From Flavobacterium sp. WC2421 (GTDB lineage Bacteria > Bacteroidota > Bacteroidia > Flavobacteriales > Flavobacteriaceae): a stretch of DNA of 64,000 bases. The DNA is taken from assembly GCF_040822115.1 (NCBI RefSeq), contig NZ_CP162004.1, positions 3,767,001 to 3,831,000 on the forward strand, in the 5' to 3' direction. The position numbers and the translations under genes were made by a program. Of this stretch, positions 19,900 through 28,504 are shown piece by piece. The notes beneath the pieces were generated by a model, which was not told where the DNA came from, did not search any database, and saw only the letters and a program-made list of their open reading frames with translations. Numbering within the stretch: the stretch's first letter is position 1; each line of letters opens with the position of its first letter.

Positions 19900-20781
19900 A
19901 TGCAAGATAAAGCATTAGTTACCATTATTTGCTTGTGCTACAATCAGGAAGCGTTTGTATTGGAAAGCTTAGAATCTGTTATCAAACAAGAGTACAAAAA
20001 CATTGAACTTATTATTATTGATGATTGCAGTACCGATAATTCTAAAACTACAATTGAGAAATGGATAGTTGACCATCCAGAGGTACAATTTATAACTAAT
20101 AAAACCAACTTAGGGATTACAAAAGCATTTAATAAAGGGTTGAAACTTGCCAAAGGCACCTACATTATTGATTTGGCTGCTGATGATGTTTTGCTTCCCA
20201 ATTGTGTAAGTCTTCAAGTCAATACTTTTAAAAATAGCAACTATAAAAATCTAGGAGTTGTCTATGGTAATGCAGCTTTGATTACTAAAAAAGGGCTCTT
20301 AGATTCTTATTATTTTGCTGTAAATAAAGACAAAAAAGTAACCCAAAAAAGAATTACTGGAGACATTTACACCTCCGTTCTTGCTGGAGGAGACAGTATT
20401 TGCTCTGTTTCTAGCATGACCAAAAAATCAGTTTATGATGTACTTGACGGTTATGATGAAAACCTAGCGTATGAAGATTTGGATTTTTGGATTCGTGCTT
20501 CTCGAATTTATGCATTTGATTTTATTGATGAAATTTTGATTCAAAAAAGAATCGTATCCAATTCTATGGCAACCGATTTTTATAAGAAAAAAAATAAAAT
20601 CAACCATTCTACCTATGTTATTTTGAAAAAAGCCATTGGACTAAATCGCTCCAAAATAGAAAACAAAACAGTACTAAAACGCATTCATTTCGAGATGATT
20701 TTGGCCTATAAAAATCTAGATTTTGTTTTGCTTGTAAAATATATTTTTCTAGAAATAAGAATTCGAATTTCTATTTTATAA
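19900..20781 (+). CDS. Family 2 glycosyltransferase (2)
   Basis: The 293-aa protein has the GT2 start (ALVTIICLCYNQEAFVLESLESV), the DDCSTD motif (about 41-46), the DLAADDVLLP metal-binding motif and a later EDLDFWIRAS segment, where ED often holds the catalytic base. It lies alone on the plus strand inside the otherwise minus-strand cluster, 4 bp from the stop of the convergent acyltransferase gene. Acceptor and donor are unknown. Confidence 0.9.
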   Translation: MQDKALVTIICLCYNQEAFVLESLESVIKQEYKNIELIIIDDCSTDNSKTTIEKWIVDHPEVQFITNKTNLGITKAFNKGLKLAKGTYIIDLAADDVLLPNCVSLQVNTFKNSNYKNLGVVYGNAALITKKGLLDSYYFAVNKDKKVTQKRITGDIYTSVLAGGDSICSVSSMTKKSVYDVLDGYDENLAYEDLDFWIRASRIYAFDFIDEILIQKRIVSNSMATDFYKKKNKINHSTYVILKKAIGLNRSKIENKTVLKRIHFEMILAYKNLDFVLLVKYIFLEIRIRISIL

Positions 20782-20785
20782 GGTA

Positions 20786-21544
20786 TTACTGAACGGTTAA
20801 AAATGCATCTAAAACCTTTCGTTCCCCTTCCCAATCTCTTGATATATTTGTCCTAATCAATTTAGCAGGCATTCCTGCCAATAAACAATTTTGCTCGAGT
20901 TGTGAATAGTCCTTATTGCACAAACTATTAGAAGCTATTGTACAATAATCCGGTGTGTGTGTCCCCGCCATAACCGAAACTCTACCGCCAACATAATTAT
21001 AATTCCCAATATGAATGGCATTAGTGATTTTGTAGCGCTCACCTGTACTTGTGTCAATCATTTGATGAAAATTAGTATCAATAATCTGAGATTCTGGTCC
21101 AAATCGAGCATAATCACCTAAAACCACTTTTTCTATACATGTTAATTTTGAATTCGAACCTAAAGAAGCCATATGCCCTAATTCACAATACCCATCCTTA
21201 CCCACATAAATGAAATAGTCCTTACCAAATTGTACCTGCCCTTTAAAAACTAATTTACCAGTGATATTAATTTCTGCGATTCCGCTAGCCACTGTATTCA
21301 TTTCATAATCTTGACCAAAACCAATCATTCCTCTTAGTATGGGTGCCGCAATTTCAATTTCGCCAGTAATCAAAGTAAGTTTTACTTTTCCATAAAAAAA
21401 TACAGGTAACTTTTTTGCTGTTGCAAAAGGGAATTTTTTAAAATTAAAATAGAGTGTTTTTGTCCAATTTACGGAATAGTAAAATCGTATTTTGTAAAAA
21501 AACAATCGCAATTTATCATATTGATTTTTAATAATATCAGCCAT
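20786..21544 (-). CDS. Hexapeptide-repeat acyltransferase
   Basis: The 252-aa protein has a left-handed beta-helix of hexapeptide repeats (about 95-235), for example YCELGHMASLGSNSKL, GDYARFGPES, HIGNYNYVGGRVSVMAGT and YCTIASNSLCNKD. This is the fold of sugar O/N-acetyltransferases. In this cluster it may acetylate a glycan sugar, possibly the amino group made by the DegT enzyme, though the FemAB-like neighbour is another candidate. It overlaps the flippase gene by 8 bp, so the two are in one operon. Confidence 0.8.
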   Translation of the reverse strand: MADIIKNQYDKLRLFFYKIRFYYSVNWTKTLYFNFKKFPFATAKKLPVFFYGKVKLTLITGEIEIAAPILRGMIGFGQDYEMNTVASGIAEINITGKLVFKGQVQFGKDYFIYVGKDGYCELGHMASLGSNSKLTCIEKVVLGDYARFGPESQIIDTNFHQMIDTSTGERYKITNAIHIGNYNYVGGRVSVMAGTHTPDYCTIASNSLCNKDYSQLEQNCLLAGMPAKLIRTNISRDWEGERKVLDAFLTVQ

Positions 21545-23024
21545 TTTTTTTCTTGATTAAAGCATTAAAAACGGATTTCAACTCCATTTTTTTATTGATG
21601 TGAAACAACACATAACTAACGGAAACCAAAATCATGATAAACATTAAACTGTATTTTACAATCGGATTTGGTATATATCTCAATAAAAAAGTAATACCGC
21701 ATAGAAAAATACAAACGAGATAAGTAAGGTAAAAATCTTTTTCAAAATACAGCCCATACCTTTTTTTGGAAATGATTTTTAATCCTACAAAATGAATGAT
21801 ATAATAGATTAAAAAGCTGAAACCAAGTCCTTCCAATCCATAGTACGTATAACCTAAAATATTCAATAACAAAGATATAACATTAAAACCAATAGCAGTT
21901 CGCAAAAACATTTTGGAATCTCCTTTTGCAATTAAAACAAATCCCATAGACCAAGAAACCGCTCTAAAAAGCATCCCTATTATTCCAAAACAAACCATCG
22001 GAATTATCAAATTAAATGATTCGGTATAAATCACTTTTACAATCAAAGGAACAAAGGTGAGGAACAAAATAATGATTGGCGTTATTATTAAAATCGAAAT
22101 ATAAGATTGCTGCATTACGCTTTCTCTTACCTTCTCGTTATCCTCACTTATGGCAGATAGTCTTGGAAAATAATCGGTGCTCATGACTGTAAAAATAATC
22201 CCAACATAGGAGTTTAGTAACGTAAAACCTGCATTGTAAAATCCTACTTCCTCTAATCCGCCTGTTTTCTCAATATAAATTTGAATTAAATAAGTTGTCA
22301 CTAAAGTGAGTAATCCACTTATGGTTAATAGAATTCCTAATCTAACAACACTTTTTCCTTCACTGATTACTTGCCTGGTATTTATCACTTCCTTCTGTAT
22401 TCCCAATTGGTTCGAAAAGTAAAATGAAAACACTAAAGCTGATAAAGACACCACTATGATTGTGGGTATTATAGCGTCAATTCGATAACAATAATACAAC
22501 GGAATTGAGACCAACAACCCCAATAAATTGCCATAAAAATTGGCTTTGGCTAAAAGACGCATTTTTCTCAATCCTTGCAAAACTACTAATTGACCCGAGC
22601 TAAGTTGCCTGAACAAAACTGTAATGGAAATAAAAATAAAAGCAGTCGCATAGTGGGTATTCCCAAAAGTAAGTGTGCTCAACCAAGAAGAAAAAACCAC
22701 AGTTAATAACGTTCCAAATATTCCCGTAATCAAAACCAATTTTCTAACAATTGTCACAATTCTTGAAACACTTTTTAAGTCATTCTCTTTATAATCTCCA
22801 GAAATGTGTTTGACCGCGCTCGTTTCAATTCCTAAACTAGTAGCACCATTTATTGTGTTTATTGCTGAATTTAGCAATGCAATAATTCCCATTCCGGCTG
22901 GACCAATAAAAACAGCTATCAGCTTAGTACGAATTATCGAAATGATAATATTTAAAAACTGTACACCACCAAAAAGCGAGGTCGTTTTTAAAATTTGGAG
23001 ATAGGAGGATTTTTGGTCTGTCAT
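21537..23024 (-). CDS. Wzx-type polysaccharide flippase
   Basis: The 495-aa polytopic membrane protein has about 12-14 hydrophobic segments. Its start (SYLQILKTTSLFGGVQFLNIIISIIRTKLIAVFIGP) is typical of the polysaccharide transporter (MOP superfamily) O-antigen flippases. It should move lipid-linked oligosaccharide units across the inner membrane. No Wzy polymerase or initiating sugar-phosphate transferase is visible in the window. It starts 2 bp after the aminotransferase gene ends and overlaps the acyltransferase gene. Confidence 0.85.
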   Translation of the reverse strand: MTDQKSSYLQILKTTSLFGGVQFLNIIISIIRTKLIAVFIGPAGMGIIALLNSAINTINGATSLGIETSAVKHISGDYKENDLKSVSRIVTIVRKLVLITGIFGTLLTVVFSSWLSTLTFGNTHYATAFIFISITVLFRQLSSGQLVVLQGLRKMRLLAKANFYGNLLGLLVSIPLYYCYRIDAIIPTIIVVSLSALVFSFYFSNQLGIQKEVINTRQVISEGKSVVRLGILLTISGLLTLVTTYLIQIYIEKTGGLEEVGFYNAGFTLLNSYVGIIFTVMSTDYFPRLSAISEDNEKVRESVMQQSYISILIITPIIILFLTFVPLIVKVIYTESFNLIIPMVCFGIIGMLFRAVSWSMGFVLIAKGDSKMFLRTAIGFNVISLLLNILGYTYYGLEGLGFSFLIYYIIHFVGLKIISKKRYGLYFEKDFYLTYLVCIFLCGITFLLRYIPNPIVKYSLMFIMILVSVSYVLFHINKKMELKSVFNALIKKKNG

Positions 23025-23026
23025 CT

Positions 23027-24133
23027 CTAATAGTTATTTAGAGTTGCAATAACAAAATCAATTTCTTCCATTGTTAAAGCAGGATTTAAAGGCAAACTCA
23101 AAACCTCATTGTGAATTTTCTCCGTAATAGGAAATGACCATTCATTCCAGTTTTTCAAAGCTTTTTGTTTGTGTGCTGGAATAGGATAATGAATTACGGT
23201 TTCTATTCTGTTTTTCAATAAGTAAGCTTGTAATTCGGCTCTATTTTTTGTTCGAATAACAAACAAATGAAAAACATGATTAGTAGACAAATCCCAAAAT
23301 GGAAGCACAACTTTATCGTTTTTAATTTCTGATAAATAGCGTTTGGCAATTGCTCTTCGCTTATCATTCTCAGCATCTAAATGCGGTAATTTCACATTCA
23401 AAAAAGCGGCTTGTAATTCATCCAATCTTGAATTTACTCCTATATAATCAGTATAATATTTAGTTTCAGAACCATAGTTTCTAAGTGTTGAAACTACTTT
23501 TGCCAGTTCTTCGTCATTAGTAACTACCGCCCCTCCATCTCCCAAAGCGCCTAGATTTTTCCCTGGGTAAAAACTGTACGCTTGGGTATTCCCGCTTTCG
23601 ACTTTCGACTTTTGACTTTCGACCTCAAAAAAAGCACCATGAGACTGAGCAGCATCTTCAATTACCAATAAATCATTAGCAAAAGCGACTTCATTTATCT
23701 GATTCATTTCTGCTAGTTGCCCATATAAATGAACAGCTAGAATGGCTCTGGTTTTTGAAGTGATTTTTTCTTCAATCAAGTCAGGATTAAGATTGTGGGT
23801 TTCCAACTTTGGCTCGACTAAAACTGGAACTAAATCGGCTTCTAGAATCGCCAAAATACTTGCTATATAAGTATTCGCGGGCACAATAACTTCGGCTCCT
23901 TTTTGCAATTTACCCAGCTGAATGTATCCTTTGAAAATTAATACCAATGCGTCAAATCCATTCCCTACTCCTATGCAATATTCTGATTTACAAAACTGGG
24001 CAAAATTAGTCTCAAATTCCTTTACTTCATTTCCTAAAATATACCAACTACTATCTAAAACCGATTTCAATTTATCTTGAAAAGCAGTTTCATATTGTGC
24101 ATTGATTTTTTTTAAATCCAGAAATGGTATCAT
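23027..24133 (-). CDS. DegT/DnrJ/EryC1 sugar aminotransferase (FdtB-like)
   Basis: This PLP enzyme of 368 aa aminates a keto-deoxy sugar nucleotide, most plausibly the product of the FdtA-like cupin at 18340. It has the typical N-terminus (IPFLDLKKINAQY), VPANTYIAS, the VIEDAAQSHGA segment, and the PLP lysine in SFYPGKNLGALGDGGAV (about 189). The loop between HGA and SFYPGKN reads FEVESQKSKVESGNTQAY instead of the usual glycine-rich stretch. It is encoded by four tandem 7-base repeats (23595-23622), an apparent in-frame repeat insertion close to the active site. Other motifs are intact. Confidence 0.88.
   Translation of the reverse strand: MIPFLDLKKINAQYETAFQDKLKSVLDSSWYILGNEVKEFETNFAQFCKSEYCIGVGNGFDALVLIFKGYIQLGKLQKGAEVIVPANTYIASILAILEADLVPVLVEPKLETHNLNPDLIEEKITSKTRAILAVHLYGQLAEMNQINEVAFANDLLVIEDAAQSHGAFFEVESQKSKVESGNTQAYSFYPGKNLGALGDGGAVVTNDEELAKVVSTLRNYGSETKYYTDYIGVNSRLDELQAAFLNVKLPHLDAENDKRRAIAKRYLSEIKNDKVVLPFWDLSTNHVFHLFVIRTKNRAELQAYLLKNRIETVIHYPIPAHKQKALKNWNEWSFPITEKIHNEVLSLPLNPALTMEEIDFVIATLNNY
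23595..23622 (-). repeat. In-frame heptanucleotide repeat inside the aminotransferase gene
   Basis: Four tandem units CTTTCGA, CTTTCGA, CTTTTGA, CTTTCGA (plus-strand reading) encode ESQKSKVES in the DegT protein. Because seven is not a multiple of three, successive units are read in different frames and give a peptide rich in Ser, Lys, Glu, Val and Gln. Confidence 0.85.
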
Positions 24134-24138
24134 TTAAA

Positions 24139-24152
24139 AAGGTTTAAGGTTT
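24139..24152. repeat. Two-unit heptanucleotide repeat (AAGGTTT x2)
   Basis: Two tandem AAGGTTT units lie in the 53-bp gap between the FemAB-like gene and the aminotransferase gene. It is short, and is listed because it has the same period as the other 7-base repeats in the window. Confidence 0.4.
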
Positions 24153-24186
24153 AAAATTGCCGAAATTGTATTGATTAAAAAAGGTT

Positions 24187-25164
24187 TTATACTAATATGT
24201 TCTCCAATTTGGAATAATTAATTGTATCCACTTCATAGAAATCATGAACTATCGTGCTGGCACCAAAACTTTCTTTCCAGTAAGATAACCCTTCATTGAG
24301 TTTTTTCCCTTGGGCTTCATTCGAAACTCCAAAATCAAAAAATCGCTTTTCAACAAATACTTTATGAATTAAATAATCATATAAAAAATCCAAACTCCCT
24401 AGGTTTTCGTCTTTTTCAAATTTGGATATGTATTGACAATGCACCACTGTTTCTGTTTCAAAAACAGTAGTCCCAGCCACTATTTTTCCTTGATAACACA
24501 CATTGAACTGTCTAATATTAGTAGGAAAATCTTTTTTTAATCGCACTATTTCTTCTAAGGAATGGACTGGTTTTGCATTATGACGATTTGCTAGATTAGG
24601 AATCAATATTTCGGTCCAAAAAGATTCGAAATCCGTTTCTTCTTTAATCTCTAATCCCAACTTTATCCCTTTTTGAATCCCTCTTTTTCTAATTTTCGAA
24701 AAAGAAAATTCCTTTTTTAAATCAATTACGGATAAGGTATCTCTCCGAATTAATTTGGCATCAGCCAAAAACAAAGCATAAAGCAATTCCTCGGCTGGTT
24801 TTTTATGGTAAATGGAAGGCGTTGTTTTTAAAATTAATTTTTCGATTTTATTTTCATTTAAAAAAGCCAAAACACTCTTAAAAATAGCAATAACCGAAGC
24901 TAAGATCGTTTTTTCAGTATATACTAATCCTCCATAAGTCAATCCTTGATGAGAATGAACCACATTACCAACGCTATTGGCAGGAAGAACGGCTACCCAA
25001 GTATCACCATTCAAAATTACTAAAGAATTATCTTGAAATCGCTCTTTATGATAGTCCATAAAATCACGATGAAAAAGGAAAGTAGCATTTTTGGCTTGAC
25101 CAATAAAACTATTCCAATTACCATAATCACTTTCTAGGTATTGTTTGACGGTGTATTTAATCAC
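24187..25164 (-). CDS. FemAB/GNAT-like acyltransferase
   Basis: The 325-aa soluble protein has the shape of the FemAB-type double GNAT fold. Recognisable stretches are NATFLFHRDFMDYHKERF near the N-terminus, the middle VIDLKKEFSFSKIRKRGIQKGIKLGLEI, and the C-terminal VAGTTVFETETVVHCQYIS with LDFLYDYLIHK and FDFGVSNEAQG. Proteins like this accompany sugar-modifying genes in many glycan clusters and may N-acylate an amino sugar. The acyl donor is unknown. It leads the minus-strand run with the aminotransferase, flippase and acyltransferase genes. Confidence 0.65.
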   Translation of the reverse strand: MIKYTVKQYLESDYGNWNSFIGQAKNATFLFHRDFMDYHKERFQDNSLVILNGDTWVAVLPANSVGNVVHSHQGLTYGGLVYTEKTILASVIAIFKSVLAFLNENKIEKLILKTTPSIYHKKPAEELLYALFLADAKLIRRDTLSVIDLKKEFSFSKIRKRGIQKGIKLGLEIKEETDFESFWTEILIPNLANRHNAKPVHSLEEIVRLKKDFPTNIRQFNVCYQGKIVAGTTVFETETVVHCQYISKFEKDENLGSLDFLYDYLIHKVFVEKRFFDFGVSNEAQGKKLNEGLSYWKESFGASTIVHDFYEVDTINYSKLENILV

Positions 25165-25200
25165 AATTAATTTTTAAACTTCGTGAAAGTAACTAATTTT

Positions 25201-25803
25201 TTATTTACTTTCAAAAGTAGGCAAATACCATTTGAATTTAACCGCCATCAATCGCACCGAAATAATGACCAGCGAAGTTATTAGATATAAAAAATCATCA
25301 TTAAGATTAAATTTTTTCAGGATAAAAAAGACGACTCCTCCAAGAATACAAATAGTAGCATAAATTTCTTTTCTGAAAATTACTGGTATTTCGGTACATA
25401 AAATATCCCGAATAACTCCACCAAAACAAGCCGTCATTGTACCTAAAGCTATACATATCAAAGGGTGCAAACCAATACCGATTCCTTTTTCGAGACCAAT
25501 TAAAGTAAAAACACCTAGCCCAATTGTATCAAATAAAAACAAGGACGTTCGTAATCGATCAAATTTCTTTCTGAAAACGATAGCTAAAACAAAAGCAAGA
25601 ACAATGATATAAACGTACTCTAAATCGACCATCCATCCCACAGGTGTTCTCCCAATCAAGACATCACGTAAAGTTCCTCCTCCAACAGCAGTTACAAAAG
25701 CAATAATAAAGACGCCAAAAGCATCCATTTTTTTACTCATGGCCGTTAATGCTCCTGACATAGCAAAAGCCAAGGTTCCTATAATATCTAATAAATGAAA
25801 CAT
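25201..25803 (-). CDS. TRIC-family cation channel (UPF0126 type)
   Basis: The 200-aa inner-membrane protein has seven hydrophobic segments arranged as two repeats. Each repeat has a glycine-rich motif: AFAMSGALTAM with VGGGTLRDVLIG in the first, and ACFGGVIRDILC in the second. These are the marks of the bacterial TRIC (trimeric intracellular cation channel) family. It ends 36 bp before the FemAB-like gene on the same strand but has no evident link to glycans. Confidence 0.85.
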   Translation of the reverse strand: MFHLLDIIGTLAFAMSGALTAMSKKMDAFGVFIIAFVTAVGGGTLRDVLIGRTPVGWMVDLEYVYIIVLAFVLAIVFRKKFDRLRTSLFLFDTIGLGVFTLIGLEKGIGIGLHPLICIALGTMTACFGGVIRDILCTEIPVIFRKEIYATICILGGVVFFILKKFNLNDDFLYLITSLVIISVRLMAVKFKWYLPTFESK

Positions 25804-25973
25804 GAAATCTTTTGGATTTTAAATTGAAGAAATGCAATTGCTCAAAAAAACAATTGGGACAAAATTAATTAAAATTAGTGGTGAAAAATGGTAATTAAAA
25901 ACTTAAATCCACTTTATCCTTTTAGATTGCTAAATATTCTATTTTAAATTTATAATTCTGCATTTTCTCTGTG

Positions 25974-25981
25974 TATATTTG
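25974..25981 (+). promoter_or_regulatory. Candidate -7 element for the TrmH-like gene
   Basis: TATATTTG matches TAnnTTTG exactly and lies 32 bp before the TTG start codon at 26014. No clear -33 TTG is present at the right distance. Confidence 0.35.
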
Positions 25982-26013
25982 TTTCCTATATAATAATTAA
26001 ATTTTAGAGTCTC

Positions 26014-26799
26014 TTGAAACAAATCACTTCTATTCAAAATCCATTCATAAAATCTTTGGTATTATTACAAGAAAAAGCGAAGAATCGCAAGCAAAGCGGT
26101 ACGTTTTTAATGGAAGGAAAACGGGAGATTTCATTAGCGCAAAAAGGAGGATATGAATTAGAAACGGTTTTATTTTATCCTGAAATTTGTTCTGAAAATG
26201 AGGCCAAAAAATTAGCGCCAAATACCGAATTAATAGAAATTAATAAAGAAGTTTTCCAAAAACTGGCGTATCGCGATACTACCGAAGGGATTTTGGCTGT
26301 AGCCAAAACAAAATCGATGCAATTGACTGATTTGAAGTTATCAGAAAACCCATTAATACTAGTTGCCGAAGCACCTGAAAAACCAGGAAATATTGGTGCA
26401 TTATTGCGCACTGCCGATGCTGCTAATCTTGATGCTGTTATTATTGCCAATCCAAAAAGCGATTTATACAACCCAAATATTGTTCGCTCCAGTGTAGGTT
26501 GTTTATTTACCAACCAAATTGCGACTGGCACAACTGCCGAAATTATTTCTTTTTTGAAAGAAAGAAACATTAATTTCTATTGCGCCACCTTACAAAACTC
26601 GACTTCCTATCATACCCAAGACTACACTACTCCAACTGCTTTAGTTGTAGGTACAGAAGCTACCGGCTTGACCCAAGAATGGCGCGATGCAGCCACTCAA
26701 AACATCATCATTCCCATGCAAGGAGAAATTGACAGTATGAACGTTTCTGTAGCTGCCGCGATTTTAATTTTTGAAGCCAAAAGACAAAGAGGGTTTTAG
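26014..26799 (+). CDS. TrmH/SpoU-family RNA 2'-O-methyltransferase
   Basis: The 261-aa protein has an N-terminal substrate-binding domain (KQITSIQNPFIKSLVLLQEKAKNR, FLMEGKREISLA) followed by the SPOUT domain. Motifs are NPLILVAEAPEKPGNIGALLRTADAA, NPNIVRSSVGCLF, LVVGTEATGL and MNVSVAAAILIFEAKRQR. It methylates the ribose of a tRNA or rRNA nucleotide with S-adenosylmethionine; the target is unclear. The start codon is TTG, with no better in-frame ATG before the conserved region. Confidence 0.9.
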   Translation: MKQITSIQNPFIKSLVLLQEKAKNRKQSGTFLMEGKREISLAQKGGYELETVLFYPEICSENEAKKLAPNTELIEINKEVFQKLAYRDTTEGILAVAKTKSMQLTDLKLSENPLILVAEAPEKPGNIGALLRTADAANLDAVIIANPKSDLYNPNIVRSSVGCLFTNQIATGTTAEIISFLKERNINFYCATLQNSTSYHTQDYTTPTALVVGTEATGLTQEWRDAATQNIIIPMQGEIDSMNVSVAAAILIFEAKRQRGF

Positions 26800-26842
26800 A
26801 TTAGACCTTAAAAAACAAAAATCATTTTTAATACCCATTAGC

Positions 26843-28387
26843 ATGAAAAAATATCTATTTGTAGCCATTACATTAATTGCAACTACATTCTCATTTGCAC
26901 AAATTACAGCCTCAGAAGTGGATCAATTAGTGAATCGTACTTTAACTGCTTTTAATGTTCCTGGAATTGCAGTTGCAATCATCAAAGATGGAAAAATAGT
27001 TTTAGCCAAAGGGTATGGTGTGAAATCTATAGCAACCCAAGAAAAAGTGGATGCAAATACGCTTTTTGGAATTGCTTCAAACAGTAAAGCCTTTACAAGT
27101 GCCTCTTTAGCTATTTTAGTTGATGAAGGAAAAATAAAATGGGATGATAAAGTCATCAAATACCTTCCCAATTTCAGGATGTACAATGATTATGTAACCC
27201 AAGAATTTACCATTCGAGACTTATTAACCCATAGAAGTGGTTTAGGTTTGGGTGCAGGAGATTTAATGATTTGGCCTGACGGTAGTAATTTTACTGCTCA
27301 AGATATAATCGTGAACCTTCAGTATTTAAAACCCGTTTCTCCATTTAGAACTAAATATGATTATGATAATCTGTTATACATCGTTGCAGGAGAAGTAATT
27401 CATGTAGTTAGTGGTAAAAGTTGGTGCGATTTTATTGAAGAGCGCATCATGAAGCCATTGGAAATGAACAATAGCGCAGCTTCCTATGTTCGATTAAAAG
27501 ACACTACAAATATTATTGCTCCGCATGTTCCTATTAATGGGAAGTTGAAAGTCATTAAAAGATACCAAAACCAATTATTCGATGCTGCAGCTGGAATTTA
27601 TTCTAGTGTAAATGATTTGAGTAAATGGGCCATTATGCAAATGAATAATGGAAAATACGGTCCCGAAAATAAACAATTGTTCTCCGAAAAAGAACACGAT
27701 GAAATGTGGCAATTGCAAACGATTATTCCAACCAAAACAAGAGCGCCTTACAATACTCATTTTAACGGTTATGGATTAGGTTGGTTTTTAAGTGATGTAA
27801 AAGGATACAAACAAGTGACACACACTGGAGGATTAGAAGGAATAGTTACTCAAACTACTTATATTCCGGAGTTACAATTAGGAATCATTGTTTTGACTAA
27901 CCAACAATCGGGTGCCGCATTTAGCGCAATAACCAATACCATTAAAGACAGTTACCTAGATATTAAGTCAGAAGATTATGTAACGCTTTATAGTAGTCGA
28001 TTGAAAGAGCATGAAGACTCTGCCGATAAAGTAACTGACGAAGTTTGGGCTACCGTTGCCAAAAATAAAAAAGACAATTTAAAACCCGATTATAAAGGAA
28101 TTCTAGGAACATATAAGGACAATTGGTTTGGAGAAGTGATCATTAGTAAAAAAAAAGGGAAATTATTCTTTGAATCCAAGCGTTCTTCGCAACTAAAAGG
28201 AGAGGTATTTTTCTATAAAGAAGGGAACTATGTTGTGAAATGGAATAATGCTTATTTTCATGCCGATGCCCATCTCTTTTTCAAATATGACGCAACAGGA
28301 AAAGCTACTACACTCAAAATGAATCCGATATCTGAATTGACTGATTTTAGCTATGATTTCCAAGACTTAGATTTCATTCGATTATAA
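26843..28387 (+). CDS. Serine hydrolase (beta-lactamase/class C-like), secreted
   Basis: The 514-aa protein begins at the ATG at 26843, which opens a signal peptide (MKKYLFVAITLIATTFSFAQ). An upstream TTG would add 24 residues overlapping the previous gene. The catalytic S-x-x-K motif is SNSK (in GIASNSKAFT), the Y-x-N motif is YDN (in KYDYDNLLY), and the third motif is HTGG. A C-terminal domain of about 120 residues, common in this family, follows. It is a periplasmic peptidase or esterase of the penicillin-binding-protein-like class; drug resistance cannot be inferred. Confidence 0.9.
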   Translation: MKKYLFVAITLIATTFSFAQITASEVDQLVNRTLTAFNVPGIAVAIIKDGKIVLAKGYGVKSIATQEKVDANTLFGIASNSKAFTSASLAILVDEGKIKWDDKVIKYLPNFRMYNDYVTQEFTIRDLLTHRSGLGLGAGDLMIWPDGSNFTAQDIIVNLQYLKPVSPFRTKYDYDNLLYIVAGEVIHVVSGKSWCDFIEERIMKPLEMNNSAASYVRLKDTTNIIAPHVPINGKLKVIKRYQNQLFDAAAGIYSSVNDLSKWAIMQMNNGKYGPENKQLFSEKEHDEMWQLQTIIPTKTRAPYNTHFNGYGLGWFLSDVKGYKQVTHTGGLEGIVTQTTYIPELQLGIIVLTNQQSGAAFSAITNTIKDSYLDIKSEDYVTLYSSRLKEHEDSADKVTDEVWATVAKNKKDNLKPDYKGILGTYKDNWFGEVIISKKKGKLFFESKRSSQLKGEVFFYKEGNYVVKWNNAYFHADAHLFFKYDATGKATTLKMNPISELTDFSYDFQDLDFIRL

Positions 28388-28454
28388 GGCTAAATAGGCT
28401 TTAAACTGAGAAAAAAAACACTCAAAATATATTTTTTACGCATTAATTTATTGC

Positions 28455-28468
28455 TTGCATATATGCAA
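28455..28468. promoter_or_regulatory. Palindrome overlapping the presumed rel/spoT promoter
   Basis: A perfect 14-bp palindrome, TTGCATATATGCAA, starts with a TTG that lies 20 bp before TATTTTTA (28478-28485), close to a Bacteroidota -7 box. Such a position would suit an operator site, but no known regulator matches it. Confidence 0.3.
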
Positions 28469-28504
28469 ACTTATCGTTATTTTTAGGAATTGAACCATGC
28501 CGTT

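Noticed and set aside
26771..26842. TTG start of the serine hydrolase overlapping the methyltransferase gene
   Set aside because: The ATG at 26843 begins a clear signal peptide; the upstream part is read out of frame of the previous gene's end and has no function visible.
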